From the NCBI GenBank assembly GCA_029582265.1, contig CM055821.1, forward strand, positions 40,123,004-40,187,003: DNA of 64,000 bases, in the 5' to 3' direction. This document shows, piece by piece, positions 1 through 11,399 of this stretch. This stretch comes from Zoroaster sp. YZ-2022 (taxonomy: Eukaryota; Echinodermata; Asteroidea; Forcipulatida; Zoroasteridae). How positions within the stretch are numbered: position 1 is the stretch's first letter; every line of letters starts with the position of its first letter. The notes beneath the pieces were generated by a model. It was given only the letters and a program-made list of their open reading frames with translations. It did no database searches and was not told the DNA's origin. The position numbers and the translations under genes are program-made.

Positions 1-535
1 TACATATTTAGACAAATATCGGTGCTTCTGGAAAGTTTTATTAAAATGGGAAGTCTATTCTGAAGTAAAGTGAAGATTGAGTGTACTGTTTAAATTTGAA
101 CAAGAATTGCATGCTTATAATTGACACAAGAGGGCACTGTTTTGTGAAAGTACAACAGGAACTCGGTGGCACAGCAGCACTGAGAGTGCACAAAACCTCA
201 AACCTTGCCCAAGAAAACGGTGGTTATTTCCAATTGGAAACTAAACACCGAATGAACCAGACAACACAAACAATTAAGAGAATTGTCTTTTGAAAAGATG
301 AAGAATTCAGTCAAATTTATGCACAAATCAACCATGATGTTGCATCTGATGCCACTGTGACATCACTTTTCCTGATGAATATGCAAATTTTATTAGCATA
401 TAGACCAAAAAGTTACTTAAAAAGGTATCAAACACTCAAGAATTGGAAATTAAAAGGTAGAAAAGTGATGCCAACATGGAAAAAGAGTTGTTCATAATGT
501 TTTCAAAGTAAAATAATTCCTATTTCATAGGCCCC
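1..535. other. Intergenic, no gene seen
   Basis: AT-rich sequence with only short open frames lacking recognisable domains or convincing splice sites. Nothing supportable was found. Confidence 0.5.
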
Positions 536-759
536 TTAAAGGGACAATATTGTCACGATCAACAGGGCATGGAATCGGAGTGCTAGTTTTACATTAACTC
601 AGTGAGTGAAAATAATACCCCACATGATAAGGTCATATTACTGTTTCCGCTGCATAAATGAGCCTGTAATTTTCAGTCACTGCGTTCATCTTAAACTAGA
701 ACACCAATTCCATGCCATTTTGAAAGTCTGCCCCGATTGTAACGATATTGCTCCTTTAA
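536..759. mobile_element. Foldback MITE with TTAA ends, copy 1 (piggyBac-type)
   Basis: A 224-bp element begins TTAAAGGGACAATATTGT and ends in CTCCTTTAA, so both ends carry TTAA. Its right arm, reverse-complemented, matches its left arm over about 60 bp apart from a 15-bp insertion. The match continues inward (cagtgagtgaaaat against attttcagtcactg), so nearly the whole element can fold as one hairpin. A second copy lies at 17856-18078 and a truncated one at 23380-23452. TTAA target duplication is typical of piggyBac-type elements and is supported here by an empty site at 42873. No coding capacity. Confidence 0.85.
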
Positions 760-1949
760 GTGGAGTTAAAATTATAATGAATCTTGCTGAAACTGTTTTG
801 GGATCCTTTGAAAGTTTAGAAGGAAAACAATCAATAAACCAATCATGAACTGCATTTCAACCTTGATTGTAAAAAAAAAATTATTATAAAATCCCTAATA
901 TCAGTGTTAATACAGTATACAAATATGAAGGGGTACTTGGCTAATCTTGGGGCAAGCCTTTTTACCAGAATACTCAAACTAGAAGCAATATTGATTCACA
1001 AATTTGCACATTCACAGAAGTAAAATCAAAGATCCTTACAACTACTATTTCATTTGAGGTAACCATACATGTTATTGAACGCAATTATGATATGCATGTA
1101 TTGAATATGCATGAATTTGAAGGGTACATTGGTATTTGGTCGAGTATGTTAATTTGAACAGTCTAGTTTTCAAGAAATATTTCATATTTACCAGTGAAAA
1201 ACTGTTACATTTCTCTGTTTTTTATGTATTATAAAAAAAGTTGCCGGCCAGCAAAATTATCAATTCAACATAATTATTGTTTTCTCCAAGATGAAAGCAC
1301 TTCATCAATTTCCCAGGATGATAGAAATGTGTACCAACTGTTGTACCTTCCCTATAAAAATGGAATATTAAACTTCATAACCTGTACAGATTTTTTTGAA
1401 TTTGTAACTCCATTATCATGGGGTGTGTTGATCATATTACATAATAAAATGGTCAGTTAACCAATGATTGTTGAAAAGCTTGATATTTTGTGTGTGTGAA
1501 TTTATGAGATGTCTTTAAACAAATAGTGTAGTTAAAAGGGTTGTTTGGTTTGCATCAAGGAGCTGAATTTCCAAAAATGATGTGGGTTTGTTAATATACA
1601 ATTTTCTTTTTTATTTGTTGTATTTTATTTTGCAAAATAGTAGTTATTGGCCTTACGTTTCCAACCTAGCAGGTTATTTCTCAAAGGCAAAATGTAGGAC
1701 ATAAACATACATATACACAAGAGGTAGCAAACGTTTTAGGCGTTTTCTTTTCTTTTTTGGGGGGGGGGCTGCAGACCACACAATGAATAAAATATTTTAC
1801 TCGAATTCAACAGACGGAAAGATATGTTCCCTTCTGAAGGCATTAGACATCTAATCTAAGGTTTTAAACATTTTGAATATTTTTCTATTAATTACATGTA
1901 GCAGTGTTTTGGAGAAGAATACATTTTCCAAAGTGTTAATGCCACTTAT
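760..1949. other. Intergenic, no gene seen
   Basis: AT-rich sequence with no recognisable product. A G-run follows a T-rich tract near 1755-1770. The longest frame (1194-1460) has no recognisable domain. Confidence 0.4.
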
Positions 1950-1957
1950 ATAATAAA

Positions 1958-2328
1958 TAGGGCTGTGCGTTTTCGGATATTTTTGGAACCGGATACCCAA
2001 AATCAGGAAACTAAGGATACCCGGATACCCGTTTTCATTTTTCTTGAAAACATGCCTCCGGTTGTGTACAAATACATGTACTGTAAATGGTAACAAATTC
2101 ACTTGTATAATACAGAGAATACCATACTTAAATCGATCTTTTCTTTATTGGAGTGCAATATCTTGAATTTCAAGATAATTGTCTGTAAAAGTGTAAACAT
2201 TACATTGGTCAAGAGTCACAGATTTTTGTTCGCACCGCTCAAATGTTAAGTCTGAATTTTAAAAAGTCGGTTACGGGTAATTGGAACCGGGTAATGACTG
2301 TTTCGGTTGGATACCCGGCACAGCCCTA
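1958..2328. mobile_element. hAT-type MITE with perfect 8-bp target duplication
   Basis: A 371-bp element begins TAGGGCTGTGC and ends GCACAGCCCTA, a perfect 11-bp terminal inverted repeat. It is flanked on both sides by ataataaa (1950-1957 and 2329-2336), the 8-bp target duplication expected of hAT transposition. The subterminal zones carry repeated, inverted copies of a GGATACCCGG-like motif, presumably transposase-binding sites. There is no coding capacity. The termini resemble those of the element at 13740-15442. Confidence 0.9.
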
Positions 2329-2868
2329 ATAATAAATAATTTTCAACCTATACTGACCAGTGTGTGGAATCATACATTATCTCAAATAAGCCCAAACATT
2401 TACAGAGAAATATATTTCTTGATCCTCATTAAGTATGAATACACATAATGCTGTATACCCTCCCCCAAATAACATATTTATAATAAAATGAACAAATATA
2501 AATATGAGCTAGGCTTTGATACAAAGAAATTAGGAAGACAGGACAACAGGCTGGCAGCGCAAGACCTGAAGAATATATTAATTGTTTCATATTAAAGGAA
2601 GGTACAACAATGGGGATTAAAAGCTTACATTCATGTCAAACCTGAAGTTTTCAAGAATTTTTTTATTAAACTAACCTGTGCAAATCTCATCACAGTTATG
2701 AGTTCATGTTTTTGAGAAAACAACAAAAACTGTCACAAGTTTTTTATGTTGTTTTTAAAAGTTTGCCAGATATAACAATTCCTGAAGGTTGAAAGCACTT
2801 AAGACAGAATAAGTTATCAGTGTTAATTGTACCAACCTTTCACCAAGTAAGCTTTGAGATGTCAAATT
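2329..2868. other. Intergenic, no gene seen
   Basis: AT-rich sequence between two mobile elements. No gene or repeat recognised. Confidence 0.4.
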
Positions 2869-3418
2869 CCTTAATAATAATAATAATGTGGACTTATATG
2901 GCGCCCGTATCCACCAAACAACTGCTCAAGGCGCATGACATTATTACCCCTGCTCAGCGGCAGCACCAGACCTGTTAAACTGGAGGGGCAAGAGGGGGGG
3001 AGAGCAAGCTTAACTTTAAGGGGGAAAACATTAATCTTTAATGTAATTTTGTACTGCTGAAAAAGCATTGACTTACCATCGGGGAAAAAATTGGGGGGGG
3101 CAAAAAAAATAACTTTCCCCCACTTGCCCCCCCCCCCATAGCGCCGCCATTGCCCCTGCTCATCAGGCTCATAAATCATTCCTGAAACCATCTCAGCTCC
3201 CTCGGGAGTATACAGCTCAATTGCTGCCATTTCAGCACATATGGGCTAATCAAATACAACAACCAACTCTGCCCTCACAGGTACCCATTTACCCCCTGGG
3301 TGGAGAGAAGCAATTATGGTACCCCAGTCGCGGTTGGGATTCGAACCCACATTCTGACGACTCGGCCATCAGATCACAAATCCGATGCACTAAACCGCTC
3401 GACCATGGCACTCCATAA
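2869..3418 (-). mobile_element. tRNA-derived SINE (class II tRNA head), interrupted
   Basis: Read on the minus strand, the head (about 3416-3333) is a tRNA-like sequence with an A box TGGTCGAGCGGTT, an extended variable region as in Ser/Leu tRNAs, and a consensus B box GGTTCGAATCC. These form an internal Pol III promoter. A body follows and ends with a 'ggcgccatataagtccac' segment and an ATT-repeat tail at about 2871-2886, as in LINE-mobilised SINEs. The body is split by a 198-bp hAT MITE at 2955-3152. Exact family not identified. Confidence 0.8.
2955..3152. mobile_element. hAT-type MITE nested in the SINE
   Basis: The ends are CAGCGGCAGCACC and GGCGCCGCCATTG, imperfect inverted termini starting CA and ending TG. 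They are flanked by the perfect 8-bp duplication cccctgct (2947-2954 and 3153-3160). The interior has G- and C-runs. A related copy in opposite orientation lies at about 32045-32267. Removing the element restores the SINE body, so this insertion is younger than the SINE. Confidence 0.88.
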
Positions 3419-3588
3419 GTTAATCAGGTAAAAACTGATGTTGTAAGACAATAAATAACCTTGAATTTTAAATTACATTGGCCTAGTAGATCTGTGTAAA
3501 CCGGATCTGTGTTTTGTATAAAAAGGCTTTTCAGAAAATCCCAAGTCAAATTGTTCTACATAATATGCAGTCAACTCATACACATCAA

Positions 3589-3957
3589 TCATGTGCTTTG
3601 TCCTGTCCGTCTAGCATGCACCTGGGCATTGAAATCTTCCATAAACTCAGAAGAAAGCTCTGTAAGTTTCTGTGAAAAAATAGTTCTCTCTTCATCGGAC
3701 CACTCTTGGAACCAGTCTGTGAACAGTTGGAGCTGACACTGGAATATGCTAGGTGCCTTGTCCTTGACTTCCAGTGTCTGCATCGCATCAAAGAGGGTCG
3801 TGACATCTGGGGGGACGGCCTTGTTCACAAGGTCCATTAGGAAGTCCTTTCTTTGGTAGTGGCTCCATGTCATGAACCAGTGAAGGACGGTCCTCAGCTC
3901 TTGCTGGAAGACACTGTCAGCCATTTCCTCCCTACTAGGCGGATTGGCAACTGCCAT
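3589..3957 (-). CDS. C14orf119-like protein
   Basis: A single-exon frame of 122 residues, close to the length of vertebrate C14orf119. It has the tryptophan-rich family pattern: LHWFMTW near residue 26, a KDFLMDLVNKAVP segment near 37, PSIFQCQL near 70, then a second Trp-rich stretch (FTDWFQEWSDEER). Residues around these motifs agree with the human protein as I recall it. The family is small, probably cytosolic and of poorly defined function. The ATG at 3957 gives a normal N-terminus without a signal peptide. It is divergent to the GON7-like gene, 1.3 kb away. The frame is intact, which suggests a functional gene. Confidence 0.82.
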   Translation of the reverse strand: MAVANPPSREEMADSVFQQELRTVLHWFMTWSHYQRKDFLMDLVNKAVPPDVTTLFDAMQTLEVKDKAPSIFQCQLQLFTDWFQEWSDEERTIFSQKLTELSSEFMEDFNAQVHARRTGQST

Positions 3958-4518
3958 GCTGACATCATGTCATGATGATAATTCTATCTGATGAAAAGCA
4001 ACAATATATTAAATGTTAAGTTGATCTGTAAGATGATAGGCCGAGTCCACCATACTGATACAGGTGCATTAACTGCTAGCTTATAATGTCTTGACTTCCC
4101 ACAATGACAACATGAGTATAATAACAGTGAAAAAAAAATGTTGTATCCAACCACCACTTTTTAAGGGTTTTTGGGGAATTTTTTTTCAACCACTAACCAG
4201 TTATAAAAGGGTTCTATCGATTTTTGGGGGTACAGAAAGCAAAAACTGTCTTTAAAATCCACTTTTATGATGGTTTTCAGATATTATTTCCCTTCTAAAA
4301 AATCCTCCCCTTCAGAAAATAGAACAATCCTATTATAGTTGCCACTGCACATGTACAATGTACACTAGTGTTGGCCACTAATGGGGAGGTGACAAGATCA
4401 GACTGACATGACTGAGGAAGTCATCACATACAAAAAATGCCTGATTTTTCATTAAACAAATATTCTGGAGTAATTTGAAGTATTATGTCCATCATCATCC
4501 ATATGTTCTCCACCTTAC

Positions 4519-4757
4519 TGGGTAGGTAAGATTATTGGTTATTGGTTATAATGAACGAGAAAAAGTGGTGGTTGGGTTTGAAATTCAACAGTTACTGCAG
4601 CTTTGGACATGTTGGTAAAGCCAAAGGTACAAATCATAATGACACATGAATGAGAAATACCATTTTAAGACTTTATTTTTTTTTTCAATGTAGAGAAATC
4701 ACATAAGCTGGGTAGGTAAGATTATTGGTTATTGGTTATAATGAACGAGAAAAAGTG
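4519..4757. repeat. 49-bp direct duplication
   Basis: A 48-50 bp stretch starting ctgggtaggtaagattattg is present essentially identically at about 4519-4567 and again at about 4709-4757, 190 bp apart. The intervening sequence is unrelated. This is a local duplication of unknown origin. Confidence 0.8.
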
Positions 4758-4769
4758 CCCAAATTTGTA

Positions 4770-4995
4770 TGTTAAGATTTCACACAGCTTATAATTGTTG
4801 ATCTTAATCTATGTACAATTTTAATTACTTCTGTGATGTTGTATCTAATTGTTATTTTTTACGTGGATTGTCGTATTTTCTGTATGTTTTAATTTTTAAA
4901 GTTGACATATGCAGGGCCCCAATGGAAACCAGTTTTTAACTGTTTGGGCATACCCTGGGTAAATAAATGTAATAAATAAATAAATAAATAAATAA
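4770..4995 (+). mobile_element. LINE-like 3' end with ATAA tail
   Basis: The segment cagggccccaatggaaac, a short hairpin-like stretch (accagtttttaactg), a 'ctgggtaaataaatg' segment and then a run of (aaat)n resemble the 3' ends of many invertebrate non-LTR retrotransposons. Only the terminal portion is present and no reverse transcriptase sequence is visible upstream. Family assignment is not possible from this fragment. Confidence 0.45.
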
Positions 4996-5282
4996 GCAAA
5001 ATGTATGTTTCAATCAATTGCCACTATTTACTGAACATTAGGCCTTTTTCTGTCATACTGATATAACTTCAGATTCATAATATAAAGAAAATATATTTGA
5101 AATGTAACAGTTATTCATTTTTCAAAGATGGCCTAGTAAAAACTGAATGACGGTTGGCATGGCAGGTTAGCATCTCGATCAAGCTCGTTTCCAAATAATC
5201 AGTTCGTGTTCGATGGCCTGCATGCCTGCTATGCTTGCGCGCGTACATTGCTCTGAGAACGTCAATAAATTTTAGACGCAAG

Positions 5283-6320
5283 ATGGCGGCCCCCATGGTA
5301 ACTTCGACAGTGAGTCTTCGATCCGGTGAAAGGCACGAATTTAGCCATCGCATTGAAGTCAAAAATGGACTTATCACCCATGAGAAGTTGAGGGAGTCTT
5401 TACAGAATATACAGAAGGAAGTGAATGATTTTCTTACCAAACAGGTTGAACTTGAGAAGGGCTCAACAACACAGCAAAATAACATCACGGACGACTCCCA
5501 GGTGGATGATAAGTTAGGTATGTTCTCATTGAAAGAGGGCGCTGTGACATTTCTTTACGTGCCTCCTCGACCCTTCTTAACCCCTTGTGATATATGCTGA
5601 AGTCCAATACATTACAGGTTTTTTTGTAAGAAAATCATTTGCCAAAAATTTGATGGAAAGATTGTAGAATACAACCGCCACTTTTATATCACAGATTTTC
5701 CTTTAATAAAAGATGATTGATAGAGGACACACTTAAGGAGAGAAAAGTGTCATCAGATGAGGATTGGAAATATTTTAGGATATTTTGAGCAATTAATGTA
5801 TGTACATCCAGTGAGATGGCTATTTTGCCGTCTGCTAAAAACACATGCCTTGACTTTGAGCACAAGTGGCGGTTGGTTTCGACATTCTTTCCAATCTGAT
5901 CACATTCAGTGTGCTCTAGGGCCACCAGAACATGAGTCTGCGTTTTATACATTTTCTTTTGTTTTGTGTTCATTTCACACTTGACTAGTTTTTGCCTACT
6001 CTTTTACTTATGTATGTGTGCATGTGTGTATTTTCCATTTCGACTTTAAAAAAGAAACTGCTGGGTTCGAAACGTAATGCCAGTAACTATTATTTTGAAA
6101 ACAACATGTCAATCATTTAAACGGAGCAGGTAACATTAGCTTGTGTAAGTTGTGTTTACTTTGCAGCACTACAATGTGACCAGTTATTTTGTTTTAATTC
6201 TCAGAAGAAGACAAAGATGAAGATGAGACAAATGGACTCAAGGAGAAAGGTCAAGGAGACACTGATAGTAATAAGGAGCAAAGAACTGAAGGTCCACCTG
6301 CAAAGAAACCAAAGAAATAA
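5283..6320 (+). CDS. GON7: GON7-like KEOPS subunit, two exons
   Basis: Exons are 5283-5517 and 6205-6320, with intron 5518-6204 (GTATGT donor, TTCTCAG acceptor). The phases join exactly to give 116 residues. The N-terminal part has a short predicted helical region (about residues 30-58). The C-terminal half is acidic and low-complexity and ends in a GPPAKKPKK-like tail. A small helix followed by an acidic tail ending near a GPxAKxPK motif matches vertebrate GON7, the disordered subunit of the KEOPS tRNA t6A-modifying complex. Similarity is modest, so the name is probable rather than certain. The start at 5283 is the first ATG of a Kozak-like aagATGg in a CpG-richer region. An AATAAA overlaps the stop codon. 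Confidence 0.55.
5518..6204. other. Intron of the GON7-like gene
   Basis: The 687-bp intron holds no convincing gene. The stretch 6055-6085 (ctgctgggttcgaaacg) resembles the 3'-terminal motif of Penelope-like elements but is too short to assign. Confidence 0.5.
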
Positions 6321-6874
6321 AAATTTATCCAAGACTTTTGTAAAATTGCATCACACATTAAAGCTGTCATTGGATCTTAAGTGAGGCATGGACTCACGCA
6401 TGGAATTTTTAAATTAAAAAATCGAGCTAGCTCCACTGTGCAGAAGAAAGCTATTTTGAGGCCACTGAAATCTACAGACTAGAGAAATCTACCCATGATG
6501 TATCTAACCTGATGGTTTTTTGGGGAAAGAGAAGATATGTGCATATTATCTGGATGAACATTTTGGCCACATTCGAATTAGTATTAGCAGCACAAGATAG
6601 ACAGATGTACATGAGTGCTACAGTTGGCCATTCCAAAATGACCGCATTGCAGTGGAATACGTCAACATGGCTGTTTTTCGCACTGATAAGCCTGAGAAAT
6701 TGGGTACTTGACTCTTTTGTGCTCACAGTCTGAAACATTGTACGTTTTCATTTAGTTTTATGCTTCATTGAAGTATCGTTCTAACTACGGACTTGTAGGG
6801 CAGGATTTGAAAGGTTGGGGGTGTAAATACTGTATTGAGTGGCACAAAACGTTTGGCATGTTGTAATGTGCCCT
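6321..6874. other. 3' flank of the GON7-like gene
   Basis: Probable 3' UTR or flank with short open frames and no recognisable domain. Confidence 0.35.
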
Positions 6875-7083
6875 CCTCCCTCACCCTCCCTCACCCTCCC
6901 TCACCCTCCCTCACCCTCCCTCACCCTCCATCACCCTCCCTCCCTCACCCTCCCTCACCCTCCCTCACCCTCCCTCACCCTCCCTCACCCACCCTCCCTC
7001 ACCCACCCTCACCCTCCCTCACCCACCCTCACCCTCCCTCACCCACCCTCCCTCACCCACCCTCACCCTCCCTCACCCTCCCT
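6875..7083. repeat. CT-rich minisatellite (TCACCCTCCC)n
   Basis: About 210 bp of tandem ccctccctca units, with variants cacc and ccctccctc. One strand is pure C/T with A only in the 'cac' positions. Overlapping proline/serine-rich frames here are products of the repeat, not genes. Confidence 0.95.
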
Positions 7084-7876
7084 GCAAATGCAATATGTTC
7101 ATTTTGTTTGTCTCTGGCTTTTTGTATTTAAGTGAACAGTTAGAAGGTAGTCTGAATTTGCAATTATGCATTGTTTGCTAGCTAATAATCTAGCATAATA
7201 AGCAAATACTTGGTTAAATGTATTGCCTAAAACTCCTTGCTTGTAAAATAGTGTCAAATTTTCGGACCAAAATGTTACAATGTGTTTGCAAAGTAACTTT
7301 CAGTTTTTGTGTGGTTTTGTAGTTCGGACAGCCTATTGGCTGTGGAACAAAGAGCTCGCTGAATGGGCTGTCAGATTAATGACACAAAATTTCAGCATCG
7401 TCAGACTAATGGGCTGTTGGATAGCCTACTTTGAATGTATAGAGTATATAGTCTATGTCCCAGTTTAGGGTTATTGTTTCCATTAGGGATAGCCTTTGGT
7501 ATCCAGTCTTTGAATAAAAACATTTATGATAATTAATACAAATACAATTATTGGAAACTAAAAGAAAATCTTGTCTTTACTTGATGGGAACCCGGTCTGT
7601 GAAGATGTTTTGAAAATCCACATCTTGATAGTTATGGAAAGTGTTCTTAAAAATTTCAGTATAAAATTTTTCATTAAACATATCCTTAATTCAGTATACT
7701 GCAGGCCCTGTGGGCTTGTTTAAAAATGAGTTTGCTGCTGTTTTTGTTTGGGAAGGGGAGGGGGATAGTGGGACTCGAGATCGGCAAAAAGAAATGAACA
7801 TACCAAAAGCAATAGGTTTTTCGTATATGGCGTAAATTGTACTTTTGCCATGTCCAACAAGGGGGAATTTGTTCTC
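7084..7876. other. Intergenic, no gene seen
   Basis: No supportable gene. The sequence is mixed AT-rich single-copy-looking DNA. Confidence 0.35.
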
Positions 7877-7985
7877 CTGAAGACGATCAGAGCATACTGA
7901 TTGAAACGTCGAGTTGTGACCACCAGTTCTTTTCAGACCTAATTACTACTCAAAAGAGATTTTTTTCACATTGTGTCACCACAAA
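7860..7985 (+). mobile_element. Possible Penelope-like element 3' terminus with hammerhead-like core
   Basis: CTGAAGA (7877-7883) is followed by a stem (GATCAG 7885-7890, loop agcata, CTGATT 7897-7902) and GAAACGTC (7903-7910). The arrangement CUGANGA, stem II, GAAA is the core of a hammerhead ribozyme. Penelope-like elements carry such cores in their terminal repeats, often ending in GAAACGTC. Helices I and III were not established, and no reverse transcriptase or GIY-YIG sequence is nearby. This is a candidate only. Confidence 0.35.
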
Positions 7986-8635
7986 CAGTCTTTGCTCGTG
8001 TCCAACAAAGAGGGACCCCCAACCATACCTCCAGCCAACGGGCCTGGATGGGGTTTCGAACCAATATGGAACCCCGCATTTGAGAAATCTCGTGGAGCAG
8101 CAGAACAAATTCCCCTGTTTGTATCCTGGTATTCAATTAAAAATGAATAAATTATTACGAAATTAACCTTTCAGCAAGTATACAGTTTTAACTAGTCGCT
8201 TGCGCCGATTTCGCGACTCGTCGTTGACTGCGCGGTGGCACAAACGTGAAAGAAATAAGTGCGTTGCACTTAATTTTGAAGAAAAAAAATAATAATTTCC
8301 CAATATACACTATTGGTAACCTTGAAAAACATAAATGATCACCGTTTTACATAAAACTATTGGTGTAAATGAGATGATAATAGTATCAAATATCCCTTGA
8401 CATATTTCTGCCTTTGTAAGTAAAATGAGTATAAAGATAATTTCCAAATTTAATTGCAGTCTTCACGGAAACAGAAATTCCACATTAGAATGAATACAAA
8501 CAGTCTAAATGCGTTCTAACTCAGCAGCACAATGAAATAAACTGAACCTTTCACAGGTTGGTTTGTATACATAAACGAGTATCTTGATTTTTCTAAATTA
8601 TGGAGACACTTTCACAACAGGTTTATATGCTGGCT
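7986..8635. other. Intergenic, no gene seen
   Basis: No gene recognised. A short 'ggtttcgaacc' stretch near 8050 resembles a tRNA B box but has no matching tRNA body. Confidence 0.35.
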
Positions 8636-8738
8636 TGAAAGGCTGGCTCCACCAGCCAAACCCCCGTCCGTCCAGGCAGTATAGTATGAAAGGCTGGCTC
8701 CACCAGCCAAACCCCCGTCCGTCCAGGCAGTAGTATGA
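8636..8738. repeat. Two tandem 51-bp units
   Basis: Units beginning tgaaaggctggctccacc at 8636 and 8687 are almost identical over about 50 bp. Each contains an inverted ggctgg...ccagcc able to form a small hairpin. Confidence 0.9.
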
Positions 8739-8893
8739 ACTACATTTGTAGAAAGTACACTGGTGAGTGTTACTTTAGGGGTTGGGTTAGGGTTTGGATA
8801 TGGTTTGGGTTGGGCCAAAAAAATTCACCGGTTTCTGGTTATCGGTCGGCTTCAAAATCGGTGTGGTGACGCGCTCTTTTCAGTCATCTTGTT

Positions 8894-8930
8894 TTTGTTT
8901 GTTTGTTTGTTTGTTTGTTTGTTTGTTTTT
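8894..8930. repeat. (TTTG)n microsatellite
   Basis: About nine tandem tttg/gttt units. Confidence 0.95.
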
Positions 8931-8935
8931 GGCCA

Positions 8936-11299
8936 ACAGGGAAATACGTGTTACATTGTATACGCTGGGACCAAATTTCCCATACACAAAGTATGGTGGC
9001 TAAGAGAGGCCTCACAAATCGGGCAAACGTTCATAACCCCTATGTGAAAAAGTCGTTTAATACACGGCAAGGCAATTCCAGCAATTTTTGCTGCAATTGG
9101 ACATCGTTTCATAGCCAAAAAAAAAAAAAATTAAAAATGCCAACGCCGCAGGTCTGAGGCGACGCGCACGGAGACCAGAAACCAGAGAAATTTTTTTCCT
9201 TGGCTGTACTTTCTGTGGGAATTTTAAGAAAAGGAAACACAATATGGTTTAGATTTGTCACCCGCGTTTAGGCCGATTTGACGGTAAAAAATAGCTTTAA
9301 ATGTTGAATTGCTATATTTCTGGGGTTAAGGAAATTAACATTTTTTTAGTTGAGGCATTGAACGAAAAAATCCGTCAAGGATTAGTACCAGTAAATTAAA
9401 AACTGATGTTAATAAAATGATGGGTCACTGTTTTAATCCTCAGCTTGCATGAGGGCGTGTGCAGTCTTCCGATTGGCCAGCGCGGCTGTCAATCAGAATC
9501 AAGCGCGTTTTAAATATCGTTTTTGTACAGTTTCCGACATCCGAATTTCAATTTTGTTAATTCGTTTAATAAGGATGTTATCTTTCAAAATTCGTTCGCT
9601 TTTTAAGTTCTATTTTTGGGTCTCTTGAGACAAACACGAGCGATATATCTTTAATTCTGAGGTACCCATGGGGCATTGGTTTCAGGAAGGTGGGGGAAGG
9701 ACCCCTGGCCTCACATGCTATTACGCCGGTTTAGTGGCTTACATTCACGAGGCGATGATACACTTTGCAGATGAGACACTGTGTGGTCTATTTGTGTTGT
9801 TTTTGGTACGGCTGATATAACATTGTCACAATGTAATCATATTTTATAATGGCATCCACGTCTCTAGCTAGAGTGATGTTTAATTAAAGAATCCTCCAAT
9901 ATTCCAGGATAAACAAACTCCCTCTCTCTCTCCATGACACGAACCCTTAACAGCATACACCTGCGTCCCTGCTTAATAAGCTAATGCACATCACTTTCAT
10001 TCAGATTTGGGTGATGCTCCTTACACTGAATCGTTATTTAGAGATTATATACAAGTCAAATGCTAACGCGTTTTTTTTTATTTTTTTTTTTTTTATTATT
10101 ATTATTATTTTTTTTTTAAATATTATTTTTACTTTTACTTTCCCGCTGTGACTCGGATCTATACAATAACCCCACGGGAACGACTGCAGATGTTCCGTTC
10201 ATATGGACTGAACCTCACAATTCAAAGGTTAATATTTTTTATCATTGTTGTAGTACAGCTTCAATCATGCCTATAGTGTATACTCCACCTAGACACATTG
10301 GGATGTTATTAATTATTAAATACCCACCGTTGATTTTTAACACTTAATTCGCCAACAAATTGTACGGATGCCAACCATTTTGGATAAGGCTTTACACATC
10401 ATCAACCAAACCGACAAAAAACGTATATCGAAACAGGACATCATGCAAGCATTTTAAAAATAGTATTTTTATCTCTTGACGTCGGTGCCTGTTTCCGGCA
10501 ACATTCGTCTGTAGGCTAACATAATTTGTCTAGATGGATGTAGAGTTTCATTTAGGCCTACAAATACAACATGTCTGCAAGTTGGAAAACCAACACAGAG
10601 TGACTTCGCAATTTCTGCATCTTATTTTCTCGTCGAAGGAGTTCCACAAATGGACTTTAAATTCAGCAGTATGGTGAGTTCTTTATTGTCAACAGCATGC
10701 AGTGGTTAGACAGAATTAGGGGCCACTGGCCAAATTCGTTACCGCCAAAAAAAACAAATACCGAAAGCTTCAGTGGGCCACGTTTTGATGTTAAAGTATT
10801 TGGCCAGTGAGGAGGGCGTGCGAATTCTGTACCTTAAAAAACACAATTTCTTTTACCGATATGGCCAACTGATATTAATCGTTACATTTGGTGTTACCAT
10901 TATCCGAGTGGCCTATGTGCCAGAATACCACCAATCCATGATGTGAGGCCACTGTCCCCGCCCACCCTTAGAAATACTGAGCACTCGGTCACACCACCTG
11001 CATAAAAGCCACGCGCTTGAACGGCATAGTAACAGTTGTCATGGAAAGGGGTTTACCATATTGGTTAATCCGTGCTTTGGTTGACAGGCATGGTCACAAA
11101 CACTTTTAATAAAAAATATTTAAAAAACGTTGAGCAGAATCCGAGGATTTAAAAGCAGGTAGACTATTATGAATTATTTATTGAGTTTTCTTGTTCTTTT
11201 TTTTTATTTTAAGAGTTTTATGCAAAACATTTGGAAGTTAGTGAAATCACTTAAAGACGTTTGTGAACGTAAAATTACCTCCAGGGGTGTAATAGACCT
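8936..11299. other. Intergenic, no gene established
   Basis: Contains a poly-A run at 9118-9130 and a T/AT-rich tract at 10070-10135. A short ATG-initiated frame at about 10651-10674 ends at a GTGAGT donor and could be a first exon, but no continuation was found before the gap. Nothing else can be supported. Confidence 0.35.
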
Positions 11300-11313
11300 C
11301 CAACCAGGGGATG

Positions 11314-11315
<2 letters not shown>

Positions 11316-11381
<66 letters not shown>
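11316..11381. repeat. (TA)n microsatellite between 16-bp direct repeats
   Basis: About 33 tandem TA units, flanked on both sides by the identical 16-mer ccaaccaggggatgta (11300-11315 and 11383-11398). Open frames here encode only alternating Tyr-Ile and are artefacts of the repeat. Confidence 0.95.
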
Positions 11382-11384
<3 letters not shown>

Positions 11385-11399
11385 AACCAGGGGATGTAC

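Larger units (their letters stand above)
3958..5282. other. Region between two divergent genes
   Basis: The 5' ends of the C14orf119-like and GON7-like genes face each other across this interval, so promoters for both should lie here. The stretch nearest the plus-strand gene (5190-5280) is CpG-richer, consistent with its promoter or 5' UTR. The interval also holds a 49-bp direct repeat and a LINE-like 3' end. No further gene seen. Confidence 0.5.

Noticed and set aside
6835..7135. Proline/serine-rich frames of ~98 residues
   Set aside because: Generated entirely by the CT-rich minisatellite.
10651..10674. First exon ending in ATG|GTGAGT
   Set aside because: Only eight codons and no downstream exon before the gap; chance occurrence is likely.
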